DNA of 64,000 nt from CAWCAL01 sp963695075 (GTDB lineage: Bacteria; Actinomycetota; Acidimicrobiia; Acidimicrobiales; CAWCAL01). The stretch lies in the NCBI GenBank assembly GCA_963695075.1, contig CAVOFR010000007.1:310001-374000 (forward strand). The letters run 5' to 3'. The notes below the pieces were generated by a model. That model saw only the letters and a program-made list of their open reading frames with translations. It was not told where the DNA came from and ran no database searches. The translations under genes and the position numbers were made by a program. Positions 53,562 through 64,000 of this stretch are shown here, piece after piece. Within the stretch, counting starts at the first letter, position 1, and every line of letters begins with the position of its first letter.

Positions 53562-54742
53562 CGGTCGTCACCTCCCGCGAAGCCGATCTCCGGCCCGGTC
53601 CCGGGCGTCGGTTCCGAACCCAGCCACAGCCTGACCTCGGTGCCGCGACCAGGCCGGCCGTCGACCTCGACGCGACCACCGATCTCTTCGATCCGACCGC
53701 GCACCGACCGAGCCAGCCCCGACCCTTCGCTGGTGACGGCCGGATCGAATCCTCGGCCATCGTCCTTTATCGAACAGAACACGCCTTTCCCATCGGCAGG
53801 CTCTGCGTAGACCGTGACCCTTTCGGCTCCGCCGTGTTTGGCCGCGTTGGTCAGGCACTCCCCGACCGCCCCGGCGATGGACCGTCGCTCTTCGGAGCCG
53901 AGGGTGGAGATGTCGTCGGCCAGGACGACGTCGACTCTGATGCCGTGCAGGTCGGTTGCCCGTCGCGCCGCTCGGTGGAGTGCAGCACCCAGGTCGGCCG
54001 GCTCAGGGGCGGTACCGAACAGGTACTCGCGCAGCTCGTGCTCCTGTCGGCGGGCCAGATCGACCAGCTGGTCGTCGCTGCTCCGCCGCTGGATGACCGC
54101 GAGCGTCTGGAGCACGCCGTCGTGCAGCGTCCGGGCGATCTCGTCGCGGGCTCGAACCAGGGAGATGAGCCGCTGGGCCTCGGCCAGCCGTCGGTAGAGC
54201 TCGCCGGCCGCCCATCCGGCCATGACGTACACGACCGTCGTCGACACGAGTGACAACCACCGCCCCCCTATGCCCGGTCCGGTGAGGTCGCTCACCAGAC
54301 GAGCTGCACCGATCGTGAGTCCGGCGAGCGCCCCCGCTCGTCGTCCATAGAGGGCACCGGCGGCGAGGACACCGGCGACGGGCCAGACCGACCCGAAGCT
54401 GTTGGACTGATCGACGGTGTAGAGCGTCTCGTCGAGGCCCACGAGAGCAACCCCGACCGGGATCTCGGCGAACAGGACGAGTCGGCGTACGGCATCGAGG
54501 TCGTTCCTCCCGGCTGCGACGGTGTGGGCGACGGTCACGCCCACGGTCAGCAGGATGAGTCCGATGGCCCAGACCGGGTGGGCGAGGTCCTCCCGGGACA
54601 CGATGACCACGACGATCATCCATGTGAGCGCCAGCCAGCGGAACGCCACCAGCGCCTGTACGACGCTCTGCTCCAGCGGATCTCCGATTTCCGATCCGTC
54701 CTCGGTGGCGACCCTTGGGTCCGGCTGGCCGAGGTGCGCCAT
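53558..54742 (-). CDS. NarL-partner sensor histidine kinase
   Basis: A 394-residue kinase. About six hydrophobic segments come first (about 25-180), then a HisKA_3 dimer helix with ARDEIARTLHDGVLQTLAVI (phospho-His near 213), and a C-terminal HATPase (GECLTNAAKHGGAERVTV, FCSIKDDGRGFDPA, GLARSVRGRIEEIGGRVEVD). The sensor is membrane-embedded with no large extracellular domain. It is three bases after the polyprenyl synthase gene and overlaps the regulator, so the three are probably one operon. Confidence 0.92.
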   Translation of the reverse strand: MAHLGQPDPRVATEDGSEIGDPLEQSVVQALVAFRWLALTWMIVVVIVSREDLAHPVWAIGLILLTVGVTVAHTVAAGRNDLDAVRRLVLFAEIPVGVALVGLDETLYTVDQSNSFGSVWPVAGVLAAGALYGRRAGALAGLTIGAARLVSDLTGPGIGGRWLSLVSTTVVYVMAGWAAGELYRRLAEAQRLISLVRARDEIARTLHDGVLQTLAVIQRRSSDDQLVDLARRQEHELREYLFGTAPEPADLGAALHRAARRATDLHGIRVDVVLADDISTLGSEERRSIAGAVGECLTNAAKHGGAERVTVYAEPADGKGVFCSIKDDGRGFDPAVTSEGSGLARSVRGRIEEIGGRVEVDGRPGRGTEVRLWLGSEPTPGTGPEIGFAGGDDR

Positions 54743-54745
54743 CGA

Positions 54746-55735
54746 TCAGCCCGTGCGACGGGCCTCGACGGCGGATTCGGTACTGCTCATCAGACCGCTG
54801 GCCGTGGCCGCCAGGCTCTCGCCAGCGGGGGAGGGTTCGAGCCTGTCGAGCTGCTCGATCGCGTCGGTCACGTGGGATCTCAGCGCGTCGAGCGAGTGGT
54901 CGATTCCTTCACCCTCACGGACCAGCGTGATCGCTCGCTGGTGTTGGTCGGCGTCGAGCGGCGAGCCGAGCAGTTCCTTCAGGTCGTCACCGCGCGGCCC
55001 GTGCAGGCTCAGCAGGACGGGGAGGGTGTAGACGCCCTCGAGGAGATCGTGGCCGACCGGCTTGCCCATCTGCTCCTCGGTGGCCACCAGGTCCAGGAGG
55101 TCGTCGGCGACCTGGAAGGCAAGCCCGTAGTGCAGACCGAAGGTGGAGAGCGCTTCGACCCGGTCGGAGGATTGGCCCGAGACCAGGGCGCCGACCCGGC
55201 TGGCGGTACGGAACAGCGCGGCGGTCTTGCCGCTGATGGCGGTGTAGTACGCCTCGACGGTGCGGCTCGGATCGAACACCTGGCGCAACTCGGCCAGCTG
55301 ACCTTCACACAGCCGGCTGATGGTGGCGGAAAGGAGGGAGGCCACGTCGGTGCCGAGCGACGCGGCGATGCCCGACGCCCGGGCCAGGAGGAAGTCGCCG
55401 GCGAGGATGGCGGTCAGGTTGCCCCAGCGAGCGTTGACACTGTCGACGCCGCGGCGGGTGACCGCCTCGTCCATCACGTCGTCGTGGTACAGCGAGCCGA
55501 GGTGTACGAGTTCGCACGCGATGCCTCCTTGGATGCTCTCGTCGGAGGTGGACCCCGATCCGACCGTGTCGGCGGCGGCGACCGAGAACAAGGGCCGGGT
55601 TCGTTTTCCTCCGGCGAGAAGATGGGAGGCGACCTCGGTCAGGAAGGCGTCCTGGGACCGGACCGAAGCGGTGAGGGCGGCCTCGATCCGTGGTCGATCG
55701 GCGGCATACATCGTGATGAGCGAGGGTTGCGCCAC
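54746..55735 (-). CDS. Polyprenyl diphosphate synthase (IspB-like)
   Basis: A 329-residue trans-prenyltransferase. The first Asp-rich motif is LYHDDVMDEAVTRRG (DDxxD) and the second QVADDLLDLVATEEQMGKPVG. GGKRTRPLFSVAAADTVG near residue 44 is the usual pyrophosphate-binding start. It makes a medium or long prenyl chain, probably for menaquinone; the chain length cannot be read. GTG at 55735; an ATG eight codons in is the alternative. Confidence 0.88.
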   Translation of the reverse strand: MAQPSLITMYAADRPRIEAALTASVRSQDAFLTEVASHLLAGGKRTRPLFSVAAADTVGSGSTSDESIQGGIACELVHLGSLYHDDVMDEAVTRRGVDSVNARWGNLTAILAGDFLLARASGIAASLGTDVASLLSATISRLCEGQLAELRQVFDPSRTVEAYYTAISGKTAALFRTASRVGALVSGQSSDRVEALSTFGLHYGLAFQVADDLLDLVATEEQMGKPVGHDLLEGVYTLPVLLSLHGPRGDDLKELLGSPLDADQHQRAITLVREGEGIDHSLDALRSHVTDAIEQLDRLEPSPAGESLAATASGLMSSTESAVEARRTG

Positions 55736-55916
55736 CGGGTCAGGGTAGATCGTGGCGCGCCGGGGGGCTCAGTCGGTGATCTCTCCGGGGGTTGGGGCCA
55801 CTTCACTCCGGCCGATTCGTGCCGACCTGTACCCCGGGGACGAGGAGGCGTCACGCCCCCACGGATAGACTGATCGCACCGCATCCCATTCGGGGCAACC
55901 CGGGAGGCATTGGCAC

Positions 55917-58457
55917 TTGTTCGAACGATTCACTGATCGGGCTCGCCGGGTCGTCGTCCTGGCTCAGGAAGAAGCGCGCCTGCTCAATCACAACTACATC
56001 GGGACCGAGCACATCCTGCTCGGCCTCATCCACGAGGGAGAAGGAGTGGCGGCCAAGGCCCTCGAGTCCCTCGGGATTTCCCTCGAGGCGGTTCGCAGCC
56101 AGGTCGAGGAGATCATCGGCCAGGGCGGGTCCTCCCCCAGTGGTCACATACCGTTCACACCGCGGGCCAAGAAGGTCCTCGAGCTCTCGCTGCGAGAGGC
56201 GCTCCAACTGGGCCACAACTACATCGGGACCGAGCACATCCTGCTCGGTCTGATCCGTGAGGGCGAGGGCGTAGCGGCCCAGGTGCTCGTCAAGCTGGGC
56301 GCCGATCTGTCACGGGTCCGCCAGCAGGTCATCCAATTGCTGTCCGGGTACTCAGGGCCGGCCGAGCAGGGCTCGGGCGGCGGTGGCGAGAAGGCCGGCG
56401 CGGCCGCCGGTAGCACCACCGGCGAGACCCCGTCGGGATCCCTCGTCCTGGATCAGTTCGGGCGCAACCTCACGCAGCTGGCCCGTAACAAGGAGCTCGA
56501 TCCCGTCATCGGGCGCAGCCGCGAGACCGAGCGTGTCATGCAGGTCCTGTCGCGTCGCACCAAGAACAACCCCGTCCTGATCGGCGAACCGGGCGTCGGC
56601 AAGACCGCCATCGTCGAAGGCCTGGCGCAGTCCATCGCGGTCAACGACGTCCCCGAGACCATCAAGGACAAGCAGCTCTACACCCTCGACCTCGGAGCCC
56701 TCGTCGCCGGGTCGCGGTATCGGGGCGACTTCGAGGAGCGGTTGAAGAAGGTGCTCAAGGAGATCAAGACCAGGGGCGACATCATCCTGTTCATCGATGA
56801 GCTCCACACCCTCGTCGGCGCGGGAGCGGCCGAAGGTGCGATCGATGCAGCCAGCATCCTCAAGCCGATGCTGGCTCGGGGCGAGCTGCAGACCATCGGC
56901 GCCACGACACTCGACGAGTACCGCAAGCACCTCGAGAAGGACGCGGCGCTCGAACGCCGTTTCCAGCCCATCAAGGTCGAGGAGCCCTCGGTGGCACACA
57001 CGATCGAGATCCTCAAGGGGCTGAGGGACCGCTACGAGTCACACCACCGGGTGACCATCACCGACCAGGCGCTGGTAGCGGCCGCGAACCTTGCTGATCG
57101 CTACATCAGCGATCGCCATCTCCCCGACAAGGCCATCGACCTGATCGACGAGGCCGGCAGCCGGCTGCGCATCAAGCGGATGGAGACCCCGCCCGACTAC
57201 AAGCAGCTCGAGAACCAGATCGCCGAAGTCGTCAACGAGAAGAAGGAAGCGGTCGAGAACCAGGACTTCGAGGCGGCGGGCAAGTTGCGCGATCGCGAGA
57301 AGGAGCTCCTGGGCGAGAAGGAAGCCAAAGAGGCCGAGATCAAGGAATCCGGAGTCGATCTCTTCGATGAGGTCGACGAAGAGGCGATCGCCGAAGTGCT
57401 GTCCATCTGGACCGGGATCCCCGTCTACAAGCTCACCGAGGAAGAGACCCAGAAGCTGCTCCGGATGGAGGACGAGCTGCACAAGCGCGTCATCGGCCAG
57501 CACGACGCGATCATGGCGGTCAGCCAGGCCATCCGCCGGACCCGAGCCGGTCTGAAGGACCCGAAGCGGCCGAGCGGTTCGTTCATCTTCCTCGGCCCCT
57601 CCGGGGTGGGCAAGACCGAGCTGGCCAAGACCCTGGCCGAGTTCCTGTTCGGTGACGAGCAGAGCCTGATCGCCCTCGACATGTCCGAGTACATGGAGAA
57701 GCACACCGTGTCGCGGTTGGTCGGTTCTCCTCCCGGCTACGTCGGCTACGAGGAGGGCGGCCAGCTCACCGAGGCCGTCCGCCGCAAGCCCTTCTCGGTC
57801 GTGCTGTTCGACGAGATCGAGAAGGCCCACCCCGACGTGTTCAACACGCTGCTCCAGATCCTGGAAGAGGGACGTCTCACCGACGCGCAGGGCCGTTCGG
57901 TCGACTTCCGCAACACGGTGCTGATCATGACCTCCAACCTGGGGACCCAGGACCTGCGCAAGGCCAACCTCGGTTTCACCAAAGCCGACGAAGCCGTGAC
58001 CTACGAACGGATGAAGGAGAAGGTCAACGACGCGCTCAAGCAGCACTTCCGACCCGAGTTCCTCAACCGGATCGACGACACGATCGTGTTCCACGAGCTG
58101 TCGAAGGCCGAGGTCACCTCGATCGTCGACCTGATGATCCGCCGGCTGCAGAACCAGCTCGAGGGCCAGGGTCTGGGGCTCGAGCTCACCGATCAGGCGA
58201 AGGTGCACGTGGCCGATCGCGGCTACGACCCGACCTTGGGCGCCCGTCCTCTCCGACGCGCCATCCAGCGGCTCATCGAGGACCCGCTCTCGGAGAAGCT
58301 GCTGTACAAGGAGTTCAGCGCCGGCCAGAAGATCATCGTCGACACGATCATCGATCCCGAGTCCGAAGAGGAGATCCTCTCGTTCACCGGGGTCGAGGGT
58401 TTCGAGCCACCGGCCATGGAGTTCGCCGAGGCCGGTGTTCCGACCGAGACCGAATAG
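55917..58457 (+). CDS. clpC: ATP-dependent Clp protease ATPase subunit ClpC
   Basis: An 846-residue Hsp100. Two N-terminal repeats each hold NYIGTEHILLGLI, then AAA-1 with GEPGVGKTAIVEGLAQ (about 222) and ILFIDELHTLVGAGAAEGAI. The middle domain has the UVR-like stretch AVENQDFEAAGKLRDREKEL, and AAA-2 has FLGPSGVGKTELAKTLAEFL and VVLFDEIEKAHPDVFN. It unfolds substrates for ClpP. The start is TTG 55917, preceded by GGGAGG, which may limit synthesis. There is no ctsR/mcsA/mcsB operon. Confidence 0.96.
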   Translation: MFERFTDRARRVVVLAQEEARLLNHNYIGTEHILLGLIHEGEGVAAKALESLGISLEAVRSQVEEIIGQGGSSPSGHIPFTPRAKKVLELSLREALQLGHNYIGTEHILLGLIREGEGVAAQVLVKLGADLSRVRQQVIQLLSGYSGPAEQGSGGGGEKAGAAAGSTTGETPSGSLVLDQFGRNLTQLARNKELDPVIGRSRETERVMQVLSRRTKNNPVLIGEPGVGKTAIVEGLAQSIAVNDVPETIKDKQLYTLDLGALVAGSRYRGDFEERLKKVLKEIKTRGDIILFIDELHTLVGAGAAEGAIDAASILKPMLARGELQTIGATTLDEYRKHLEKDAALERRFQPIKVEEPSVAHTIEILKGLRDRYESHHRVTITDQALVAAANLADRYISDRHLPDKAIDLIDEAGSRLRIKRMETPPDYKQLENQIAEVVNEKKEAVENQDFEAAGKLRDREKELLGEKEAKEAEIKESGVDLFDEVDEEAIAEVLSIWTGIPVYKLTEEETQKLLRMEDELHKRVIGQHDAIMAVSQAIRRTRAGLKDPKRPSGSFIFLGPSGVGKTELAKTLAEFLFGDEQSLIALDMSEYMEKHTVSRLVGSPPGYVGYEEGGQLTEAVRRKPFSVVLFDEIEKAHPDVFNTLLQILEEGRLTDAQGRSVDFRNTVLIMTSNLGTQDLRKANLGFTKADEAVTYERMKEKVNDALKQHFRPEFLNRIDDTIVFHELSKAEVTSIVDLMIRRLQNQLEGQGLGLELTDQAKVHVADRGYDPTLGARPLRRAIQRLIEDPLSEKLLYKEFSAGQKIIVDTIIDPESEEEILSFTGVEGFEPPAMEFAEAGVPTETE

Positions 58458-58483
58458 CTGGATCCCCGATGGCTCCGGGTGGG

Positions 58484-58972
58484 TCAGGCTTGCCGATCGA
58501 GGTGGGCTTGCAGGCCTGCGAAGCCGCGGGGCAGACCCTTGCCGAAGGCCATACGGATCATGCCCTTCGGGGGGAAGGGCCCGCGCGGCTCGACCGCCGA
58601 ATGCCACGTCACGTCGACACGGCCGTCTCCCCGATCGTGCAACTCGGCGCCTTCGACCATCCGCCGGGCCATCGGGAGCCTGGTCCGGCTCACCGTGAAG
58701 AAGTAGCGCATGGCGTCTTCCTCCCAGACGAGGAACCGTTCGTCGAGCCAGGCCGGTCCGACCGTGATTCGTCGCGTCGAGCCGACGCGACGGGTGTCTT
58801 CGCTGGTCCAGGCGCAGGCCTTCACGTTGCCGAACCAGTCGACCCAGGCCGCCGGGTCGCTCATCGCTCGCCACACGGCGGCGACCGGGGCTCGGACCGT
58901 TTCGGTGTGGGTGATGCGGATCGGGGCCGAGTCGAGGAAGTCGACGTCGGCATCTTCGAGGTCGTAGGCCAT
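58484..58972 (-). CDS. SRPBCC/polyketide cyclase-like protein
   Basis: A 162-residue protein of the helix-grip fold. RITHTETVRAPVAAVWRAMS starts the domain after an acidic extension, and FLVWEEDAMRYFFTVSRTRLP and HLDRQA close it. It belongs to the broad SRPBCC group, ligand and role unknown. ATG 58972 is preferred over one 11 codons upstream. It converges on clpC and is divergent from rpsL. Confidence 0.75.
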   Translation of the reverse strand: MAYDLEDADVDFLDSAPIRITHTETVRAPVAAVWRAMSDPAAWVDWFGNVKACAWTSEDTRRVGSTRRITVGPAWLDERFLVWEEDAMRYFFTVSRTRLPMARRMVEGAELHDRGDGRVDVTWHSAVEPRGPFPPKGMIRMAFGKGLPRGFAGLQAHLDRQA

Positions 58973-59152
58973 CGCGCCATCATGGCAGTCCGGCCCCGCG
59001 ATCACGTGGCCATGTTTGCGATCGCGCAGCCGCGGCCGTAGAGTTCACCCTCGGCCTGCTCGCCGTCGCGGCGTGTCGCGCCACCCATGCAGGCCCCGCC
59101 GGGCAGGGCCATCCTGTCCCTGCCCGTGTCAGTCCGCTCTACGAGGTCGCCC

Positions 59153-59521
59153 GTGCCCACAATCAATCAGCTGGTCCGAAAGGGCCGAACATCGAAGCGC
59201 CGCAAGGAGACCACCCCCGCGTTGAAGGGTGCGCCCCAGCGGCGAGGGGTGTGCACGCGCGTCTACACCGTCACCCCCAAGAAGCCGAACTCCGCGCTTC
59301 GCAAGGTCGCTCGTGTCCGCCTCACCTCCGGCATGGAGATCACGGCGTACATCCCCGGTGTCGGACACAACCTGCAGGACCACTCGGTCGTGCTGGTGCG
59401 TGGTGGCCGGGTCAAGGATCTCCCCGGTGTCCGTTACAAGATCGTGCGCGGCACGCTCGACACCGCCGGCGTCGGCAACCGCAAGCAGGCCCGCAGCCGC
59501 TACGGCGCGAAGAAGGACTGA
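59153..59521 (+). CDS. rpsL: Ribosomal protein uS12
   Basis: A 122-residue S12 with PTINQLVRKGR at the start, TVTPKKPNSALRKVARVRL in the middle and GGRVKDLPGVRYKIVRG near the end. The lysines at the PKKPNS and GRVKDLPG sites (streptomycin-sensitivity positions) are wild type. S12 works at the decoding centre. The GTG start follows GAGG. It heads the string operon rpsL-rpsG-fusA-tuf. Confidence 0.97.
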   Translation: MPTINQLVRKGRTSKRRKETTPALKGAPQRRGVCTRVYTVTPKKPNSALRKVARVRLTSGMEITAYIPGVGHNLQDHSVVLVRGGRVKDLPGVRYKIVRGTLDTAGVGNRKQARSRYGAKKD

Positions 59522-59522
59522 C

Positions 59523-59993
59523 ATGCCCCGCAAAGGACCGGCACCGCGCCGCGAACTCCTCCCCGACCCGATCTACCACTCGGTCTCGGTTACGCAACTG
59601 ATCAACAAGGTCCTGCAACGCGGCAAGCGCGGTCGCGCTGAGCAGATCGTCTACGGAGCCCTCGAGATCGTGTCCGAGAAGACCGGCGGCGAACCGATCG
59701 ACACGCTCAAGCGTGCCCTCGACAACGTGCGACCGCAGCTCGAGGTCCGAAGCCGTCGCGTCGGTGGCGCCACCTATCAGGTCCCGGTCGAGGTGCGCCC
59801 CCGCCGGGCCACCACGCTGGCCGTTCGCTGGATCGTCGAGTTCTCGCGGTCCCGCCGCGAGCGGACGATGGCGGAACGCCTCGCCAACGAGCTCCTCGAC
59901 GCCGCCAGCGGCACGGGTGCCTCCATCAAGCGAAAAGACGATCTACACAAGATGGCCGAGTCCAACAAGGCCTTCGCCCACTACCGCTGGTAG
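59523..59993 (+). CDS. rpsG: Ribosomal protein uS7
   Basis: A 156-residue S7 starting PRKGPAPRRELLPDPIYHS, with VTQLINKVLQRGKRGRAEQI and GGATYQVPVEVRPRRATTLA, and SIKRKDDLHKMAESNKAFAH at the end. It nucleates assembly of the 30S head. It begins one base after the rpsL stop, consistent with co-translation. Confidence 0.97.
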   Translation: MPRKGPAPRRELLPDPIYHSVSVTQLINKVLQRGKRGRAEQIVYGALEIVSEKTGGEPIDTLKRALDNVRPQLEVRSRRVGGATYQVPVEVRPRRATTLAVRWIVEFSRSRRERTMAERLANELLDAASGTGASIKRKDDLHKMAESNKAFAHYRW

Positions 59994-60110
59994 GTGACGC
60001 CCCGGCCCTTCTCGGGTCCCGGGTGATGCCGATCGAGACAGACCCGTCGCATGGGAGCCGCCCGCCGCGGCGACCATGGTGAGAAGCCCCGAAAACAGGA
60101 ATACCCCCAC

Positions 60111-62192
60111 ATGGCCGAGCAACACTCACTTCGTGATACCCGCAACATCGGGATCATGGCCCACATCGATGCGGGCAAGACCACGACCACCGAGCGCATC
60201 CTCTTCTACACCGGCAAGACGTACAAGATCGGTGAGGTCCACGACGGCGCGGCCGTCATGGACCACATGGAGCAGGAGCAGGAGCGCGGCATCACGATCA
60301 CCTCGGCGGCCACCACCACCTTCTGGCGGGATCACCGCATCAACATCATCGACACCCCCGGCCACGTGGACTTCACCGTCGAGGTCGAGCGCTCCCTGCG
60401 GGTGCTCGACGGCGCGGTTGCCGTGTTCGACGGTGTCGCCGGCGTCGAACCCCAGAGCGAGACGGTGTGGCGCCAGGCGGACAAGTACCACGTTCCCCGG
60501 ATGTGCTTCGTCAACAAGCTCGACCGGACGGGTGCCGACTTCTTCAAGGCGCTCGACTCCATCAAGGATCGATTGACCCCCGACGTCGCGGTCCTCCAAC
60601 TCCCCATCGGGGCCGAGGGTGGGTTCGCAGGGGTCGTCGACCTCGTGGCCATGAAGGCGATCGTCTGGGAAGACGAGGAGCTCGGGGCCAAGTTCAACGT
60701 CGTCGACATCCCCGATGCGCTCCAGGATCAGGCCGACCTCTGGCGGGCCGAGATGGTCGAGGCCGTTGCTTCGGTCAACGAAGAGCTGCTCGAGAAGTTC
60801 TTCGCCGAGGAAGAGATCTCCGAGGCCGAGTTGAAGGAGGCCATTCGCGTCGGCACCATCGCCGGCGAGATCGTGCCCATCCTGTGCGGCAGCGCCTTCA
60901 AGAACAAGGGAGTCCAGCCCCTGCTCGACGCTGTGGTCGACTACCTCCCGTCGCCGTTGGACCTTCCGCCGGTCGAGGGCACCGACCTCAAGACCAAGGA
61001 ACCGGTCGCCCGCAAGCCGCAGGACGACGAGCCCTTCGCTGCCCTGGCTTTCAAGATCGTCGCCGATCCCCACGGCAAGCTCACCTACTTCAGGGTGTAC
61101 TCCGGCAAGCTCGACAAGGGCGGCACCGTCCTCAACGTGCGCACGGGCAACAAGGAACGGGTCGGCCGGCTGCTCGAAATGCACTCCAACGAGCGCAACG
61201 ACCGCGACTTCGCCTCCACCGGCGACATCCTGGCCGGGATCGGGCTGAAGAACACCCGGACCGGTGACACGCTCTGCGACCCGTCGTCGCCACTCGTGCT
61301 CGAGCAGCTCGAGTTCCCCGCGCCCGTGATCCACGTGGCCGTCGAGCCCCGCTCGAAGGCCGACCAGGACAAGCTCGGCAAGGCGCTCGTGTCGTTGGCC
61401 GAGGAAGACCCGACCTTCCAGGTGAAGGGCGACGAGGAGACCGGCCAGACGGTCATCTCGGGTATGGGTGAGCTGCATCTCGAAGTGCTGGTCGACCGGA
61501 TGCTGCGCGAGTTCAGCGTCGACGCGACCGTCGGCAAGCCGCAGGTCGCCTACCGCGAGACCATCACGAAGCCCATGCAGGGCATCGAATACGTCCACAA
61601 GAAGCAGACCGGCGGTTCGGGCCAGTTCGCGGTCGTCGAGATCGACATCGAGCCCACCGGTCCCGGCGGTGGTTACGAGTTCGAGGACAACATCACCGGC
61701 GGGCGCATCCCGAAGGAATACATCCCGTCGGTGAATCACGGGATCCAGGAGGCGATGACAACGGGTGTGCTCGCCGGGTACCCGACCGTCGACTTCAAGG
61801 TCACGCTCCAGGACGGCAAGTACCACGACGTCGACTCCTCCGAGATGGCGTTCAAGATCGCCGGCAACATGGTGTTCAAGGTGGCGGCCCGCGCCGCCAA
61901 GCCCACCATCCTCGAACCGATCATGTCGGTCGAGGTCGTCACCCCCGAGGACTACCTCGGTGATGTCATGGGCGATCTCTCCTCGCGGCGCGGCAAGCTC
62001 GGGCAGAGTGAATCGCGCGGACCGAACCAGGTGGTCAACGCCACCGTCCCGCTTTCGGAAATGTTCGGTTACGCTACCGACCTGCGTTCGCGAACCCAGG
62101 GTCGAGCTACATACACGATGCAGTTCGATTCGTACCAGCCGACGCCGAACAACGTTCAGGAAGAGATCATCCGTCGCATCCGCGGCGAATAA
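60111..62192 (+). CDS. fusA: Elongation factor G
   Basis: A 693-residue translational GTPase. IGIMAHIDAGKTTTTERILF is G1, EQERGITITSAATT G2, IDTPGHVDFTVEVERSL G3, and VNKLDRTGADFFKA G4. Domains II-V follow, with GMGELHLEVLVDRMLREFSV in domain III and VNHGIQEAMTTGVLAGYP in domain IV. It moves tRNA and mRNA through the ribosome. ATG 60111 is preceded by CAGGA; an in-frame ATG 20 codons upstream gives an unusual extension. Confidence 0.97.
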   Translation: MAEQHSLRDTRNIGIMAHIDAGKTTTTERILFYTGKTYKIGEVHDGAAVMDHMEQEQERGITITSAATTTFWRDHRINIIDTPGHVDFTVEVERSLRVLDGAVAVFDGVAGVEPQSETVWRQADKYHVPRMCFVNKLDRTGADFFKALDSIKDRLTPDVAVLQLPIGAEGGFAGVVDLVAMKAIVWEDEELGAKFNVVDIPDALQDQADLWRAEMVEAVASVNEELLEKFFAEEEISEAELKEAIRVGTIAGEIVPILCGSAFKNKGVQPLLDAVVDYLPSPLDLPPVEGTDLKTKEPVARKPQDDEPFAALAFKIVADPHGKLTYFRVYSGKLDKGGTVLNVRTGNKERVGRLLEMHSNERNDRDFASTGDILAGIGLKNTRTGDTLCDPSSPLVLEQLEFPAPVIHVAVEPRSKADQDKLGKALVSLAEEDPTFQVKGDEETGQTVISGMGELHLEVLVDRMLREFSVDATVGKPQVAYRETITKPMQGIEYVHKKQTGGSGQFAVVEIDIEPTGPGGGYEFEDNITGGRIPKEYIPSVNHGIQEAMTTGVLAGYPTVDFKVTLQDGKYHDVDSSEMAFKIAGNMVFKVAARAAKPTILEPIMSVEVVTPEDYLGDVMGDLSSRRGKLGQSESRGPNQVVNATVPLSEMFGYATDLRSRTQGRATYTMQFDSYQPTPNNVQEEIIRRIRGE

Positions 62193-62265
62193 CCCGAGCG
62201 CACCTGCTCACCAGAACCAATCCGTACGCGCATCGCGCAAGAAGGGAAACGAGGAAAGAGGCACG

Positions 62266-63456
<1,191 letters not shown>

Positions 63457-63469
63457 AAGTTCCGACCGG

Positions 63470-63512
63470 GATCCGGGCCGGGCGTTCCCTTTCGGATACC
63501 CGGGCCTGGATC
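63470..63512 (+). terminator. Stem-loop after tuf
   Basis: GATCCGGGCC (63470-63479) followed by GGG pairs, with one wobble and one bulge, with CCC(G)GGCCTGGATC ending at 63512. It lies 14 bases after the tuf stop. There is no good T-run, so it may be a partial terminator between the rpsL-tuf and rpsJ units. Confidence 0.4.
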
Positions 63513-63622
63513 TCGTCGTCTTGGGTCGCCGCGCCGCGAGCCAGCTACGCTGCAGATCCGGCCCGTTCGGGTCAACCGCACTTTGACAAGGGAATCCCCC
63601 CGCACCGCTTCGTGAGGAATGT

Positions 63623-63943
63623 ATGGCTTCAAACCAGAAGATCCGGATCCGGCTGAAGGCCTACGACCACGAGATCATCGATCAGTCGACGAAGAAGATC
63701 GTCGAGACCGTCGTCCGGACCAGCGCCACCGTCCGGGGGCCGATTCCCCTGCCGACCGAGAAGCACCGCGTCACCGTCGTCCGCGGTCCCTTCAAGGACA
63801 AGGACTCGCGAGAGCACTTCGAGATGCGAATCCACAAACGCCTGCTCGACATCCTCGAACCGACGCCGAAGACGGTCGACTCTCTCCAGCGCCTCGACCT
63901 TCCGGCCGGCGTTGACATCGAGATCAAGATCCAGCAGGTCTGA
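63623..63943 (+). CDS. rpsJ: Ribosomal protein uS10
   Basis: A 106-residue S10 with KIRIRLKAYDHEIIDQSTKK at the start, GPIPLPTEKHRVTVVRGPF in the middle, and HFEMRIHKRLLDILEPTPKT near the end. It is also the NusE partner in antitermination. It heads the S10 operon, which continues right of the window. ATG start; the preceding 166 bases hold the tuf hairpin and probably a promoter. Confidence 0.97.
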   Translation: MASNQKIRIRLKAYDHEIIDQSTKKIVETVVRTSATVRGPIPLPTEKHRVTVVRGPFKDKDSREHFEMRIHKRLLDILEPTPKTVDSLQRLDLPAGVDIEIKIQQV

Positions 63944-64000
63944 CCAGCGCCGCTCGGTCGACCGAGAAGGTTGCGAATCGGCCCCGAGGCCTGCACACTT

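Overview
The window is about 64 kb of very GC-rich chromosome. Gene content and order point to a high-GC actinobacterium, most likely the class Acidimicrobiia. Pointers are an actinobacterial GlnR-type regulator beside two glutamine synthetases and GlnE, a SigR/RsrA-like pair, a DUF2342 metalloprotease before tilS-hpt-ftsH-fol genes, and clpC leading into the rpsL-rpsG-fusA-tuf-rpsJ string. It is almost entirely core chromosome. I see no insertion sequence, prophage, CRISPR array or integrase.

Layout. 1-856 has no convincing gene. It holds a 64-bp tandem repeat carrying DnaA-box-like motifs, a hairpin-rich stretch ending in a good intrinsic terminator, and an exact 92-bp duplication that reaches the end of glnR. 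857-7256 is a nitrogen module: glnR and a glnA2-like gene (coupled, minus strand), divergent glnA, convergent glnE. 7266-14062 carries a phosphopantetheinyl transferase, a secreted protein, nadE, a three-gene operon with a DUF455 ferritin-like protein, a monooxygenase-like protein and a group 2 sigma factor. 14082-14159 is a possible 25-residue membrane microprotein and 14238-14330 is a selenocysteine tRNA. 14514-18528 is a compact Tad/Flp pilus operon. 18623-25057 has an RDD protein with nonapeptide repeats, an MrfA-like helicase, a STAS/anti-sigma pair and NhaA. 25106-30931 is topA, an MFS transporter, tmk and holB. 30963-33367 has a VOC protein, an AraC regulator, tRNA-Thr and an ECF sigma/zinc anti-sigma pair.

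33399-49238 is a long co-directional run: DUF2342 protease, tilS, hpt, ftsH, folE, folP, a PTP-like phosphatase, folB, folK, a DUF2520 protein, panC, nadB, an SRPBCC protein, nadC, coaX, lysS and a PQQ-propeller lipoprotein. Many junctions overlap as ATGA, GTGA or TTGA, so translation is probably coupled. The run joins folate, pantothenate/CoA and NAD synthesis with tRNA modification and charging. 49222-55735 holds a TSUP permease, an SDR/acyltransferase-like pair, a hydrolase, a NarL-type two-component system and a polyprenyl diphosphate synthase. 55917 to the end is clpC and the start of the ribosomal protein/elongation factor cluster.

Most notable are the selenocysteine tRNA; single-base frameshifts in two conserved genes (DUF2342 near 33958, ftsH near 37649) that look like sequence errors or recent lesions; a PTP-signature protein inside the folate operon; GlnR-like half-sites between the divergent glutamine synthetase genes; and the gene-free, repeat-rich left end. 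I found no clearly new defence or mobile system.
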